Positions 1 through 13,250 are shown, counted from the first letter of the stretch. The stretch is 64,000 nt of DNA from Hyperoplus lanceolatus (GCA_026929865.2 CM049404.1:26132001-26196000); one strand, 5' to 3'. Numbers and translations are program-made. Notes: generated by a model from the sequence alone, not told the origin.

Positions 1-175
1 CGGAGCTTCCAGTGTTGAAGAAAGTGTTGAACGCGTCTTCACGAGAGTGCGCTTCTGGAGAATCTTCCAGGCTGACGCCATCGGGCCCGACACCGTGCTC
101 CAGGCAGAAGAGCTCCCAGCAGGCGTTTCCTACCTGGACCCCGGACTGCCCCACATGGATAGAGATGCACTCTCT
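1..175 (-). CDS. Alpha-tubulin, second exon (partial, divergent isotype)
   Basis: Read on the minus strand this encodes residues 2 to 59 of an alpha-tubulin, starting [12 protein letters not shown] and continuing through WELFCLEHG to the NTFFNTGSS segment; the rest lies beyond the left edge. The exon begins after a CCCAG acceptor and lacks its own ATG, as in vertebrate alpha-tubulins where the first exon ends with the start codon. Alpha-tubulin pairs with beta-tubulin in microtubules. The loop after HGVGPDG is unlike the usual alpha-tubulin: the Lys40 acetylation context (SDKTIGGGD) is replaced by a Glu/Ser-rich stretch one residue longer, with no lysine. ELFCLEHG recalls TUBA8, whose K40 loop also diverges, but TUBAL3-type genes are an alternative. 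Family sure, isotype not. Confidence 0.9.
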
Positions 176-2205
176 CTGGGGAGGGAGAAAAAAGGTGGAA
201 GTTAGGATCCAAAGACACACAAAGTAAAACAACCCGGCAAACAGACTCCCAAAACATGGGTTGTAAGAGCAGACATTATGGCAAACAAAAATCTGAAATG
301 GGCGAAAAGAGAGCTGTTTCCTCATATTACTTCTGTTAGAATATGTAGGCTACTTTTGCCATTCATAAATAACTTCCACATCTTCATATTTCCTAAAACC
401 GATGTTAAAATAACTTGAACTATAAACTAGAACAAGAAGTGTAAATATGAAACAGATGGCTACAAATGCAACAGTAAGCCTATGGAAGCAAAGAAAGTCC
501 ATATGGCTGTGACTACAGAAAGCCTAAGATGACTGTGTTTGCAATTATTTTTTAATTTGTTGTGATCATGTGATAATGGGTCTATTAACCCATTAAAAAA
601 ACAAAAGTCACAAGTAATATGGAAACAACATTTACTCAAGATCGCAAGATAATGAAAAGAAAAAGCTTTTGTGATAACGGTAGGCCTAATTATCGATGAG
701 ATATCAAAAATTTAAAGATTTTGCTTATTTTTTTCGATTTTGACTTGAGTATAAAAATGTGCCAAACATGGCCATGTTTGGCTTCCGTAATTGACTCTCA
801 AAGGCAACTGAATACTTACTGTTTAAATATAAGTACCATGGCATTTTCTATTTTATAATAACAACAAATTAAATAACAATGTTAAAACACAGTGAGAATT
901 TGAAATAAAGCAGCAGCGATGAACCCGGAGCAACATTTTTATCAGAATTTTTAGCTCCACTTGGCTTTAAAGACCTGTAGTGAGCTCATTGTTCAGCTGT
1001 CTTACCCCACAACTTCACTTCTTTGGTTCGTTCTCATTGCTGTCTGATGTTGTTTTTGTTTGCAGCCGGCACTTTTCAGTGAAAACGCTAAACTAGACCT
1101 AGACCCACCGCCTGCCACTGACACTGGTGAAGATTTGGTCACAAACCAAATATATTGGACAAATTCAAACTTTGACCTGATGATGGCACTAGATGAAAAA
1201 GTGAAGGCATCACCAAAGTAATTAGGATTCATTCTTTTTGCACCATCTACTGAATTCACATTGACATACATCCATGGAGCCTCAATGCTACAATGGATAG
1301 ACATGATATTCAAGATGCTCAAATTCAGTAAGTCAAATCAGTCTGATCTGATTGAAATCCACAACAGAAAAATATCAACAAGGGGGCTTAACGCCAGATT
1401 TTCTGCCACCTTTTTTTCCAGAATGAAATACATTAATTCAAATAATTGTATTCGAATTTGAACAGTGATACAATTTTCCATCAGTTATTAAGAAATTCAA
1501 ATCTAATGTAATGGGATATCTTTGCTTTCATACAGCTCAGACTGCAAAGCAAACATGTCATGTCATGACACTGCGTTGCTTAATGTGTTTTCTATGATCT
1601 GCTTTTACAGTTGTTAACATTAAACAATGCCAGAAACAGGACAGGCTTATTTCAACACGGTTGCATTTTTTCAAGTGCTTCCCACAGTCAAGTTTCAACA
1701 TGCTGCGGATTTCATCTTTGTTTTCCCCAGGAGGAGGGTGGACATCCCCCCAAATGATTTTTTGCTGTTGAGTGACATTTGGGAGACACGACTAGACTAA
1801 AATTTTGAACATGGTAAAAGATGCATCCCAAAACGTTTCAAAAACACACTCAACAGGCTTTTCTTCTGATGCAGGAAATACTGACATAACCTGTCAGTGG
1901 TTACAAACTCATAAAACTATCAACACTCTTAGTGCAAAGAGTGATTTACAGACATGATTCAAGCCTCATGTAGGCCTATTGTATGTTAAGACGAACGACT
2001 GCAGTTCTCATTTAAAATACATGCAGTGTCAAAGCAAAACAGTGTTTTGTGGCAGGTTTTAATAGCATTGATCAAAATATAATTTTTCATAGATTTAATG
2101 TTGCAGACAATAAACATTGGATGAGATTTTAGACATCAGGCCTACAACTATCAAACTTTCCCCAGGATTAAGTTTCCCCCTTCCAATGAATTGTAACAAT
2201 CTTAC

Positions 2206-2350
2206 CATGTTGCTGTAGATGATGTTAGTAGTGTGTTTTGGTGCAGGATGCTGTAAATGGTTCAAAGTCAGCTAAACTCCAGCCAGCACTGTGTGGTTCC
2301 TCTGCTCTGCTCCGGGACAGGTAACGTGTCTGACAAAGACTCGAGCTGCT
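2206..2350 (-). CDS. Alpha-tubulin exon 1: 5' UTR plus the ATG codon
   Basis: On the minus strand the bases AACATG are followed directly by gtaag, so the start codon (2206-2208) is the last codon of the exon. This is the standard first exon of vertebrate alpha-tubulin genes and joins in phase 0 to the exon ending at 175, giving [10 protein letters not shown]. Only 2206-2208 is coding; the upper limit of the exon is inferred from the TATA box about 30 bases further up. The intron (176-2205) holds no gene that I can see. Confidence 0.75.
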
Positions 2351-2377
2351 GCTGTGTCCCGCCCACTGACAGCCGCC

Positions 2378-2384
2378 CTTTATA
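2378..2384 (-). promoter_or_regulatory. TATA box of the alpha-tubulin gene
   Basis: The minus strand reads ATATAAAGGGCGG here, a strong TATA box followed by a GC-rich start region. It lies about 170 bases upstream of the ATG exon end, which places transcription start near 2350. A focused TATA promoter fits a tissue-restricted tubulin isotype rather than a ubiquitous one (inference). Confidence 0.6.
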
Positions 2385-2419
2385 TCCGCAGTCTGGAAGC
2401 TTATATTCAAGCTTCAGAT

Positions 2420-3720
2420 TGGGAGGGAGGAAGGGAGGGATAATGACTTTCCTCCCTAACAAAAAAGTTGCCCAAGTCAGTTTATTTAGTTTTACTTGCA
2501 TGTACACGACAGAACCTTTGGAGAGAAAATTGGACCCATGTCAAGTAATTCATCTTTCACACTGTAATATATCTATCAAGGCTATCTGTCTAATGTCGGC
2601 ATTAACACATTCAAATGTAAATAACTTTAATGTTGCAGCCTGTTAATGGGGCAATTTAAAAAAAAATTATATCAGTTTATGAATTTCAACGAGGAATCAA
2701 TAAAGTATTTATCCATTATATTACATCATCCTTTATTTGTTGATTGATATTGTATCCAATAGTTATAAGATTTATAAAATGCAAATGATTATTTATCTGT
2801 ATTTTATAATCTTATTGTGGTTTGAGCCTTCAAGCTGTATTACGCAACTATCAGGAATTTGTGTTTTATTTATTGACAGCTCTGCCATGTCTAAATAATT
2901 AGCCAAATAGTTATCCAAAGTGTGTTTTAGTTATATTTTTGTAGCTAGCAATACATTTCTGATTTCATGTCACTTCCTGACTGCCTGTGTGATCCTGGTG
3001 TGAATGTAGGGCGCAGACAGTAGAGTCTCAAAATTCTAGTCTAGTCACAGTCAAAGGTAAGTGAAAGGGTTATTGTGGACAAAATGCCAGTTAAAAAATA
3101 ACATATAAAAACAAATTAAAATCTTACATAATACACTTTAACATTATTTTACCTTGTACATTAAAGTTAAGATGGTGTTGAACTGTGTTAAATCTGAGTG
3201 TTTAAACTAAGCTTTTATATTATTTGTTGAATGTGGAAACTATACTTTTCAACTCGGAAAGGAGGAATTTTCTTAGGAAACAGGTGTAACACGATCTAAT
3301 CGCTCAATTCACCAGAATCACCACAATGAAAATTCCTTGCATGGTGCAGCATTGTAACTTGAGCTCTCTCATTTGACTATCAGATAATGTTTCCTCCTAA
3401 AAGAAATAAACACATTTTTAACAATCCCGCCACCGAATGACTAAACAGATCAAACACGTCAGTTCTCAGTGTGTTTATTCACTTCCCAGGCAACAGTGAT
3501 GTCATGACTTCGTGTCCTACATGTTCACGTCCAAATGTAAGAGCTGAGAAAGAAAACAAATCACATGCAGGACTTCATATATTTACTACTTTGTGATTCT
3601 TCTGTTTTGCCCGAGGGCGTGAAACGATAACCAAAGTCAACTGGTACAATTCAGTCATTTTTTTAAACCAATATTTATCTCTAAATATATATTCTGAGAG
3701 CAACAATAAGTATTAAAGTT
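2420..3720. other. Intergenic, alpha-tubulin to klhl12
   Basis: AT-rich sequence between the upstream side of the tubulin gene and the 3' end of klhl12 (both minus). No convincing open frame, RNA gene or mobile element was recognised. Confidence 0.6.
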
Positions 3721-3725
3721 TTTTT

Positions 3726-4347
3726 TTTATTAAAGTGATTTGAATCTTAAAAAAAAGATAACGAAAAAAATTACAAAGAAGGGTTGTATTACTGACCCAT
3801 TGATGATTTAGAAAAAATGCCAAACGAGTACACTCGCTAATAAGATAAGGTAACTATCATCAAAAAGATATTATGGTGTTACTATGGGAGGCAGCACTGA
3901 TGTTCACGATTTGATGAAGGCCAAAGTCATAAGGCATGTAGCAGCAACCGGAGTCCACATCGGCTCCTTCTTTTTTTAGTGTTTTCGTCAGATGAGTAGA
4001 AATATATTGCACTTTGAAGACAAACTGAAAAAATAATCTCACAGGTAACGACAGCAACCGAAGAAGAGTCATGCAAGTGGTGATGGGCTCCTTGGAGGCT
4101 TCTGACGTCTTCCACGGCCAAGATTAATCTCTGTTGCACAGTCCAAAGGTCGGACGGGTTCACTATTCATTAGCGGAGGCAGCCCAAACTTGAGCACTTT
4201 TCCATTTGAGAGTTTGTATACTATTTGCATACCGGCAAACAAGCGTCTCCCTTTGTGGTTTTGTTTTAAGGTTATTCAAGCAAAGTCTAGCTGCCTGATG
4301 CTTTTCCCTCTTGTAGTTCTTCTTCTGCTTCTTCTTCTTTTCAAAGA
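3726..4347 (-). other. klhl12: klhl12 3' untranslated region (inferred)
   Basis: The stretch follows the klhl12 stop codon. The first convincing poly(A) signal on the minus strand is AATAAA at 3726-3731, giving a 3' UTR of about 0.6 kb. The end is inferred; there is no transcript evidence. Confidence 0.45.
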
Positions 4348-7300
4348 TCATTTTTCTCGTAGAACACAGACGCCCGCATCACATCGCTGAGTCGCCATGG
4401 AGGTAACCACCTCCCAGGAATCAATAACCGGGTCGTAACATTCGATGCTACTGAGAAGAGAGTTCCCGTCATAACTAGAGGGAGACGAGAGACAAATAAG
4501 GAGGAAATGTTTTATACACAACAGTTAGAGGGAAACAAATACTTTACTGTTTAACAGGGACATTTATAATCCTGCACTGACTTATTGAATATCTTTCATC
4601 AAGGTAATGTATCATTTATTTAAAAGGATATGATTTTAAAGCTCATAGTTATATGATGCTTACTGTATATGCCATATGTGCATTAAAAGAGTAAGTGGTC
4701 GCTGTAATTTAGGGCCCGAACGATATACCAATTTATTTTTATTTTTTTTTTCAGCAATCATGTTGAGTGAGATGCATTGCTGCCCCGGCAGCAGCAGGTG
4801 TGTGGTAATACATTGGATTAATTCACACTTGACAGTTCCCCCTGACACCAATAGCAGAGTCATTGGTCATCTCTTGACAGTTAATAGTAGTTAATATTAC
4901 TATAGTTATTATATAGAATGTATTATTGGAGGTCATTCAAAGACATATCAAACATATAGAAAATCATACTTATAGAAAAAGAAAAGAAAATACAGACAAA
5001 TTAAAGATAAGGTTTGGAGTGGAGTCCGGTGTAATTATACTTTCTGAAAGAGGTGAGTTTTGAGTTGACTTTTTAATGAGTTTATTTAGTCTGAGATGCT
5101 GATGTTTGGAGGGAGGGAGTTCCTGAGGGTTGGGTGCAGTTACATAAAATGCTTAATGGCTGAGTTTAAAAATGCGTCATGTCACTTTAGACATATTTGT
5201 AACACTTTATTTTTTTTAGATAATGCATATTTCAATAAATAAAAAGTTCCTGTACACCTATTGACAGTAACAAGTATTTATATATATTTAAGGGTTCAAA
5301 AAAGTAAATTTTTTCAATATATATTTATGGGATTTTTCTTTTAAATAATCGGCCGATTTAATCGTTATCGTAATTTTTCTCAGAAAATAATCGGCATCGG
5401 CACCCAAAAATCCATATCGGTCGGGCCCTACTGTAATTGTTCCACCTTTCCATATTGGTTGTGAGGAGTGTCGTCTTTTTTTGTTTATTACAATATTTCT
5501 TATTTGTGCTTCCTTGCTCAGCCGTAGCGGAGGGATAAATCTGGTTAGTTAAATTTCTGGGGCAAATCCCTGGCATTAAACCTACTCTTTAGGGCAAATT
5601 TTGAGTAGTGATATTGGGCTGTATGAGTAAAATTGTGTCTTGACTTGACTTTGGCTAATAAAACTGTTGAACTCCAACGTGCATTTTTGCTCAGAACATG
5701 GACTGTAAAGTTGGTTCCCGATGCTGGGCAAGTTTGGACAAGAGGAATTATTACAGCCATGGGACGGGAAGATAAGATTGTATCACAAATCACAATGAAT
5801 AACACTTATAATATGTTGACTGTGGTGAATTTCCATTATCGGTTTCTTGCGAACATTTTCTCGACTGACTTTAAAAAGCTGTGTAGCTCGCTAATGTTCT
5901 GTCCTATATTGTTTTATTTAGAATTGACTCAAAGGGGCGCTGCATCTTTCCAGTCATTCCTAAATCGAAGAAACACAAAACACGAAGTGGAGAAACACAA
6001 AGCCGAGTGTGGAGAGAGACTGCTGTGCACGCTCAGATGAGAGGAAGAGTTTCCCGAAAATCTACATGGTTTTTTGCGATGTGATTTGTGTCAGGTTGCT
6101 CTATAGCAGTTTTTAACAAGAAATTAAGACCAGAAAATAGGAGATCTTTAAAAAAAAAAAAAAAGAGGTCTCCCATCTGTGATGCAATACAAATATTTGT
6201 TTCTTAAGTTTTAAGAATATTTTGATGATTATCGGGATAATATGTAGATTCTGGAGTATTATGGCCATGATAATCTTGATAATCATTTTCGTAATTTCCC
6301 ATATGTATGCAACAATAGTGACCCATACATCAACAACGCACATTTGGAATGCAAATGGATAGACTGTCGAACCTTTCCTTTAATCACACGGTCAGAGAAA
6401 TAGGGACATTACGCCGCCCTTTCTTACCCGGCGATGGCGTAGAGACGTCCTCGTAGAACCGTTGCTCCTACGTAACATCGCGGCGTGGTCATACTGGCTA
6501 CAGTGGTCCAATAGTCTGTTCTGATGTTGTAGACTTCAACAGAGTCCAGGTGTGAAACGCCATCAAAGCCTCCCACTACATAGATGTGGTCGTTTAGTAA
6601 AGCCACACCAGCGCCTGGAAACAAAAGGAAAGGCCTCATATAAACAGTCATACAGACAGTTTGCTGTAACAATGTTCTCCAGTCTGTCTCTTACCTACCT
6701 GACCGCTTGGTTGCCATGGGCGTAACACTCGTCCAGTGGCCTGTGTGCGGGTCATAGCGCTCCACTGAATTCAGGATGTTCAGTCCATCGTATCCACCTA
6801 ACCAAGTGGTCAAATGACAGTCAAAGGCTTTGATAATCAATCCATCCTTTAAGTCGTTCTCAAACAAAAATGCTTAACATTTCTCAGTTCCAACTTATTT
6901 AAAAAAAAAAAAAAATCATAGGATTTTCTGTTTTTCTTTGTCTTGTGTGATGATATACCAGGCGGAAAAAATAAGCAGATTGACAATATAATCAGTGCCC
7001 TCAGGAACTTGTGTGTTTAGTTAATTAATAACAAAAATAACAACTGGACAAATTCAGCAAATGGAAATTGCATTTAAAAAGTGTGATAGCATCATATTTA
7101 AGGGCTGGAAGATTATGTTTTTGCAACATCAGATTTTCTTTTTGTATAAAGACAGCAATAGCAAATGTTGTACATATTTACAGTGCGTCTTTAATAGTCA
7201 GTCAACCATCAAAGTGACTCAAACTGTTTCTGATGAATGAAAGTTCTCTTTGTGTCTTTACTGCAGAAATGGAGCGTGGACTGAATCATCTGTCAAGCAG

Positions 7301-9624
7301 CTTTATTAACCACAGCGGTCACAGATGACAAGTGGCTCAAAAAAGACAAAAAGCCTGTTTAATTCTGCAGTAATAAATTATCGGCCGATTCAAAAGGGCC
7401 TGACAGGAGAGAGTGGGAGTATGTGACTGATTTATATTCACTTTATATTGTAGTATTTCATGTTACACTTCTTGGATTATTGTTATCTGCTGAAAACTTT
7501 TCCAACTGGATTTATGAGAATTATTTTTTTTTTAATAACAGGTGTTGGATAGGGTTGGGTAACCTTATTATCAGAGTGGTTTTATACTTAGGTTCATACA
7601 GAACTTAATTATTGGGCAGCTCCTTCAATAAATAATAAATCTTTCTCATCATGTATGATGTTAAACTGAATGTATTTGGGTTGTCTGGAAAAAACAAGCA
7701 AATTGTATACAGCTCAGGCTCTGGGAAATTATATTTAAAAAAATTGTTTTAACCAATTCATCCAACAAGTAAAAAAATAAATAACGTAATAAATTGCATA
7801 TGGCGACAATGTCCCTACCTAGACAGTATATAAGTCCACTGGCCACCACCAGACCGGCTCCTTCTCTGGCCGTCTGCATATCTCCCAGCATGCTCCACTG
7901 GTCGATGTTCGGGTCGTATCGCTCCATGCTCGTGTGACGCCGGCTGCCATCGAAGCCCCCGGCAACATAGATCATGTCTGTCAGGGGGAAAAAAACACAA
8001 CTGTTTTGTTTTTGTTTGCCTTCTGAAGGGAGATAACTATATAATTCCCAAAGATTTCTGACACCCCTAAAGTTGACCATGTCATCTCCTTGCTGAGCTC
8101 CCATTGTTGCAGAGGCTTGCATGAATTCAGATTAAATAAAGACATTTCCACCATGAATTGATTCACAAAAAGGCATAAAAAATGCACAAGAATGCAGGAA
8201 ATTAAGTGTTGGACCATTGACATTCTCTTGTGGAGGACCCACAGACCCTACTGCTTAATGTGTTCCCCCCAATCTTTTAACAAAACCAGTCATTCAGGTG
8301 CAGACGCTCGCTCACCTCCGAGAGTTGTGGCCCCTGCTAGGCCCCTCCGTACATTCATGGTGGCGACGGTGTACCAGACGCCGTCCTCGTCCGCTGTGTA
8401 GTCCAGACACTCCACCGAGCTCAGTCTCGACCGGCCGTCGTAGCCTCCGATCACATACACTCGATCGTGGAGGGAAACTGTGGCAACGTAACGCCTTTTC
8501 CGTGCTATGTTCTGTTTGAAACATTCCTGTGTGTATCAGCCAAATCCACTTATCCACAAAACCTTTCCCCAAATATTCAATTCAATACTTACAGGAAGGG
8601 AGCTCCATTCTTGTGTTTTCGGATCGTATTTCTCAACTATGTCTATCGGTGACTGCTGGCTGCCAAAGCCGCCTATAACCAACAGGACTTCTTTGGCACC
8701 TGAAAAAAATCCATGAATGTCTTTTACTAGCCTTAAAGATTACAAAGTAGACATACAGTATAGGAGACATGCATATAGCTAAATTGCCGTTTAAAACACA
8801 GGATTCCTACCTAATCTAGCTTGCGTGCGTGGGCCTTGCATCTCACTCCTCAGCTCCGGTCGTAAGTGGAATTTCTTGGCTTCATCAACAAGGTCTCGAC
8901 ATGGCAGGCTACACCGAATGAGGGGCTAAAACGTGCCAAAACTTGCTTAATTACGGTGGTAACTGTAATAAATGTGTCAACAGATCATCCTTCATTGGAG
9001 GCTTGGCATATGATTAGACAAGAAGGTGCAGTGTCGTCGCCTGGCTCACCTCAGCATCAATGACATCTGTAATGTAGCGGGGGGTCAACAGTGGCAGGCG
9101 GACGAACTCGAGCATGTCTGGTAGATACGGCTCTCGCTCTTTTCGGTTGTGTTTGACCCAATTTAACACGGCTTCAAATACTGGCTCCTCTGAGTCCACC
9201 TGGATATATGCAAAATATACAGCAATAAGAATTATATCCATATATTTATTAGCCACTTATTATTGTGGTGTATGATTATTCAGCAATTGCAGTTGTTTCC
9301 GTGAATGCAAAGACACAATGAGCACCAATGCAGTCTGCTAATGGTTAAACAAGCCCACACATACCCACCTTGAAATCCTTACATGAGAAAGAACACACGT
9401 AAATGATTTACATGTTTGGTCTCGTTTTATCTCTAAAAACAACAAAAAATGACAGGTAGAGCCGTTTGAGGGAATTAAAGATCTATAAATCTCTGTGTGG
9501 AAATAACTGTGTTCCCACATTGCAGGGCCTGCGGTCGGGAACAGGAATTTCCTGGCAAACTTAAACCAGGTTTTCGTCTCTACAATTTCATTGTCAGCCC
9601 AATCCGCAAACGTGAGAGAAGTTT

Positions 9625-9661
<37 letters not shown>

Positions 9662-11766
9662 GGGGGCAATGACTTAGATCATGGCAGGTTGGTACTTGTG
9701 ATTTTCTTTTCACACTCTGGTGTTTGAAAGACAATAAGAAAGCTGTGAACGTTAAGCTCTGTATACTATTCAAGTCAAGTTGCTTTTTCATGCACATTAA
9801 CACCAATGTGATCCATTACTGCATGTATAGATGTAGTGGGGTGCAGATATGCCAATATGGTTACAAGTATTTCAATGAACGCACTTTATTACTATGATGA
9901 GTTGTTATGTTATATACAGTATGGGTGATGTGACCTGAAACAGGGTCCTTTGATTCCGTTTAACAAATACCACCATATATTCTATTCTTAAACCAAAAAA
10001 TACCTGGATTTCGTCACATTTAATGAGCTTTTCCACTTCAGTCTGGCTGAGCAGCATGAACTCCTCGTGCTGAACCACCTCAGAGAAATGTTTCTGTGAG
10101 AACTGCTCTGCGGCCGCCATCAGGTCCAGGCAGTTGTGAGTTTCGGCGAAGTCCCGAATGCCCAAACAGTTGGAGGGGTCCAGCTGACCCTCCAGAAAAT
10201 CACAACACGCTCTTTTCACCCCTGAGGAAAAAACAAAGATACATTTGTATACATGAACGCACACTCACACGCACACACACACCCCTCAAAACTCTTGTGT
10301 CACTCAACAGCTCTTCATTTTGAGACGCACATGTTTTTGTTTGAAAAGGGGTGCATTTCTGCAGGATTCACAGTTACAAAGACTTTTTAATTCCACATTC
10401 AACACTTGTTTCTATACTTCCTGAATATGTTATGATAATTAAGGAGAGACACTACAGGTGAATTGGTCAATAAGTGTAACTTAAAGATATCATACTGAAA
10501 CTTGATTAAAGTCAGTTGATTCAAAATTACATTTTATTATTTTTACTCCCAAAGTTACCCTCCAACGGCCTTTTGACGAAACTGAATTCAGTCCTTGTCA
10601 ACACTTTTCAAGATAGTCCCGACAGTGATATCAGCGGGCTTGACACTAGTACGCACTGTACAGTATACACTGTTTTTGTTAATCCAAGGTAAGGCAGACA
10701 GTCCTCAACTGTACCTTTGAGCTGCAGCAAACACGCCGCAGGGAGCAGCTCTTGGACATTTTCCACTGTGACTAACACGGTTTCTGTGTAGACAAAGTCC
10801 AACAAGATTTCCATCGTTGACGCAGTCAACCCCTGGATGTCGACAAAAGATTTGCTCTTCTCCGAAAGCTGCAGGTCGACAAAAAAAAGACAGGTGTAAT
10901 GGCAAGACACATATAATGGAGGGATTAGTTTTAAGCATTAGGTATTATCCTGTGTAGCAATTCCGATAATTGCCTTGTCAAATTGGTCTCTTTTTATAAA
11001 ATCTAACGATCAAAGAGCCTTGGAGATGTTCAGAATTGCCTACAGAAATTAGGAGAGAATAACCATATTCAGGTTTGTAACTGCAGGGCTGTACAGTGCG
11101 ACAGTTTTGATCGCATTTGCTACTGAAATTGATCACGTGCGATGATGAATACAAATCCACTCGCACGAGTGCTAATGAGCAGATGCTGTCTGTTTGAGAC
11201 ACAGAGGAGTGCTGCACAACACTGCTTAGAGGGCTCTACATTAACACTCTCCAAATTCGGGTAAATGTAATCTTAGGCAAGTAAGTTATTGAGTCCACCC
11301 TCCACTTTGGCTGGTGAATGACGTGTGCTCGGGACGATTCTAGCGTCCAATACACTTCACCAACGGCAATAACCGGAAGGAGACGGCACGCAGTTAAGTT
11401 AGTTTGTGTGCAAACAGAACATTTCCTGTGCGCCTTCACATTAAAAGCCTGTTACTAGCTAAACGTGAGTTGACTTTTTTGAAGCCGGTAAGAACAGGAA
11501 GTTGAACTTGATCTATAGAGGCAAATTAAAAGAACTCAGTGTTTCTGTAGTAGCATTGAGTGGTGCAACATTTCTAACGTTACCTCGCTGGTGAACATGG
11601 CACAAAAGTAGTCACTGCAGGCAGCCAGGACGATCCGGTGAGCTGGGAAATCAGTCTTCTCCACCCTCAGAGTGATGTCGCAGAGAGTGTTGCTCTTGCG
11701 AAGCGAGTTCATAGCGTTGAGGATGGATTTGGCATGGGAATTGGTCATGATATCTTTGGGAGCCAT
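4348..11766 (-). CDS. klhl12: Kelch-like protein 12 (CUL3 adaptor)
   Basis: Eleven coding exons, all with consensus splice sites: 11766-11584, 10868-10715, 10221-10004, 9199-9050, 8925-8811, 8699-8593, 8511-8316, 7977-7819, 6797-6699, 6614-6428, 4474-4348. Joined they give exactly 564 aa (human 568). The order is N-terminal BTB domain (about 20-125), BACK domain (about 130-235) and six Kelch repeats with repeated GG(Y/F)DG motifs, ending [11 protein letters not shown]. It is near-identical to human KLHL12, the substrate adaptor of a CUL3 ubiquitin ligase that monoubiquitinates SEC31 to enlarge COPII coats for collagen export and that targets Dishevelled. The start MAPKDIMTN corresponds to Met5 of the human protein; the four-residue MGGI extension has no counterpart in this exon. 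Acceptor at about 11813 precedes it, so exon 1 is non-coding. No defects seen. Confidence 0.96.
4710..5430. mobile_element. hAT-type MITE in the last klhl12 intron
   Basis: A non-autonomous element of about 720 bases with imperfect terminal inverted repeats (TAGGGCCCGAACGATAT on the left, reverse complement TAGGGCCCGACCGATAT on the right). It is flanked by a perfect 8-base duplication, CTGTAATT, at 4702-4709 and 5431-5438. An 8-base target duplication is the hAT hallmark. No transposase frame is present. The subterminal right arm contains AATCGGCCGATT-type palindromes; a similar fragment (tatcggccgattc) occurs at about 7379 in another klhl12 intron. Confidence 0.85.
9626..9659. repeat. (GT)n microsatellite in a klhl12 intron
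   Basis: About 17 GT units followed by a G run, inside the intron between the exons at 9199 and 10004. Confidence 0.95.
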
Positions 11767-12047
11767 GTTGCCTTGAGAATCTCTCGAGGTTCTCAAACTA
11801 CTCCAGGAATCTAAAAATAGATCGACAAAGTCACATGTCACTACATCTAGTGTACAAACAGCAGTGACTATGTGTTATTATTTGGTTAGTGAGCGATTGT
11901 GTGTGTTTGTAGTGACAGAAATTGTGCATATTTGATAGATAAGAAAGCCTGAGAGAAAAAATACATTTTCCATGACTGAATTTAAGTGTTGTTCAGTATT
12001 TTTTTTTGAACTTAGCTTGAGCATTGATTGACTCTTTTGTCATCATC

Positions 12048-12900
12048 AGTGGAAATTTGTAATTGGTTTCTTCCAAAGTACAGCACAAGGACATACACCA
12101 AACTCAGTACTACACACCATTAAAACTGAAAAAGTAGTAGTTCAATATGAGAGTGTAGCGTGCCACTGCTTTTTAGAGGTAAATATTTTACTTTATACTA
12201 ATTTACAAGATAAAGATGTATGTTGCAAAAACATGATAAACAAATACAGATTTCTTAAGTTATATGGTTTGAACTTTGAAATTTCAGTTAGTACATGTAT
12301 GTGTTTATGCTCATACTTGAGTATTACTTCAGTGATTTGCTTACACTTTTAGTTGAGTATAAAGCATTGTGGTATTCTTAATGCAACTTCTTGTCATAAG
12401 ATTTGAACACTTTTTCCACCACTGGGAGGCAATAACTTTCCCTTCACATAGCATACTGATTTAATTGTAGTTGAATAGCTGTAGTCAGTAGATTAAGATT
12501 TATCATGCCTCATTTCCTCAGTAAAATGACTCTGCATTTTGCGACACAAATGTATATTTTAGTGATCATACTTCCATATTTATAAAAAAACACTCAAGTA
12601 TGATCACTGAAATATGCAATTGAAAGATTGAAACCAGTGGGTAGCAATAACTACTGCTACACATTACTGACATATTTATCTGATAGCTGTAGTCAGCAAA
12701 TGAATATTAAGATTAAGAAGAACACATCGGAAACAAATACAGATTTCTACAGAACTACGTTGCTACATAGACCTTTTTGAGCCAGTGCTTCGGTGTTTTT
12801 TAATGCACTTTAAATTGACTATTTAAAGCATTTTGATATATCTAACATAACTTACCGTTTAAAGATTTGAACACTTTTTCCACCACTGGGAGGCAATGAC
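12048..12900. repeat. hAT-like MITE debris in klhl12 intron 1
   Basis: The motif ttgaacactttttccaccac, followed by TGGGAGGCAAT, occurs at about 12402 and again at about 12867. Its reverse complement begins CAGTGGTGGAAAAAGTG, which looks like the end of common teleost hAT-type MITEs. A third, worn version lies near 12635. Repeated phrases such as CTGTAGTCAG (about 12480 and 12687) suggest several nested or tandem copies. The left boundary near 12048 (CAGTGGAAATT) is uncertain. Confidence 0.45.
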
Positions 12901-13057
12901 TATAGCTACACATTAGCAAAGCAGCAGCCAACGACAGCAGTGGGCTAACACCACCTCCAGACAACCACTGAAGTGACTCACAGCCGTGTGAAGTGAGCTG
13001 GTGGCCGGGGGAAGACAACACACGAAGCAGCACACACAAGAAAAAATGACATAATAC

Positions 13058-13250
13058 CTGTCACAGCGGTGACGCTGATTCAAAAGCTAAGGTGCGTTGC
13101 TAAGCTAACGTTAGTAGCACCAAAGTCCCAGGTGTTGTTGTTGTTGTTGTTGACAGCCTTTCTCTGAACTACAGATAATCCACCATGACCTTTGATAGGT
13201 CACACAGCACGCGGCCTCTTGAAGACAAATACTTCTCAAAAATTCACATT
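13058..13250 (-). other. klhl12: Candidate non-coding first exon of klhl12
   Basis: The coding exon of klhl12 begins with a 5' UTR after a tttttag acceptor near 11813, so an upstream exon is needed. On the minus strand CGCTGTGACAG followed by gtatta at 13058/13057 is a good donor in the GC-rich region facing ptpn1. The upstream limit is a guess. An alternative donor near 12852 lies in repeat debris and is less likely. Confidence 0.35.

Noticed and set aside
2257-2646. 129-codon plus-strand frame over the tubulin promoter
   Set aside because: Overlaps the TATA box and 5' UTR of the minus-strand gene and resembles no protein.
5633-6040. 135-codon plus-strand frame in a klhl12 intron
   Set aside because: No homology, and no supporting splice sites.
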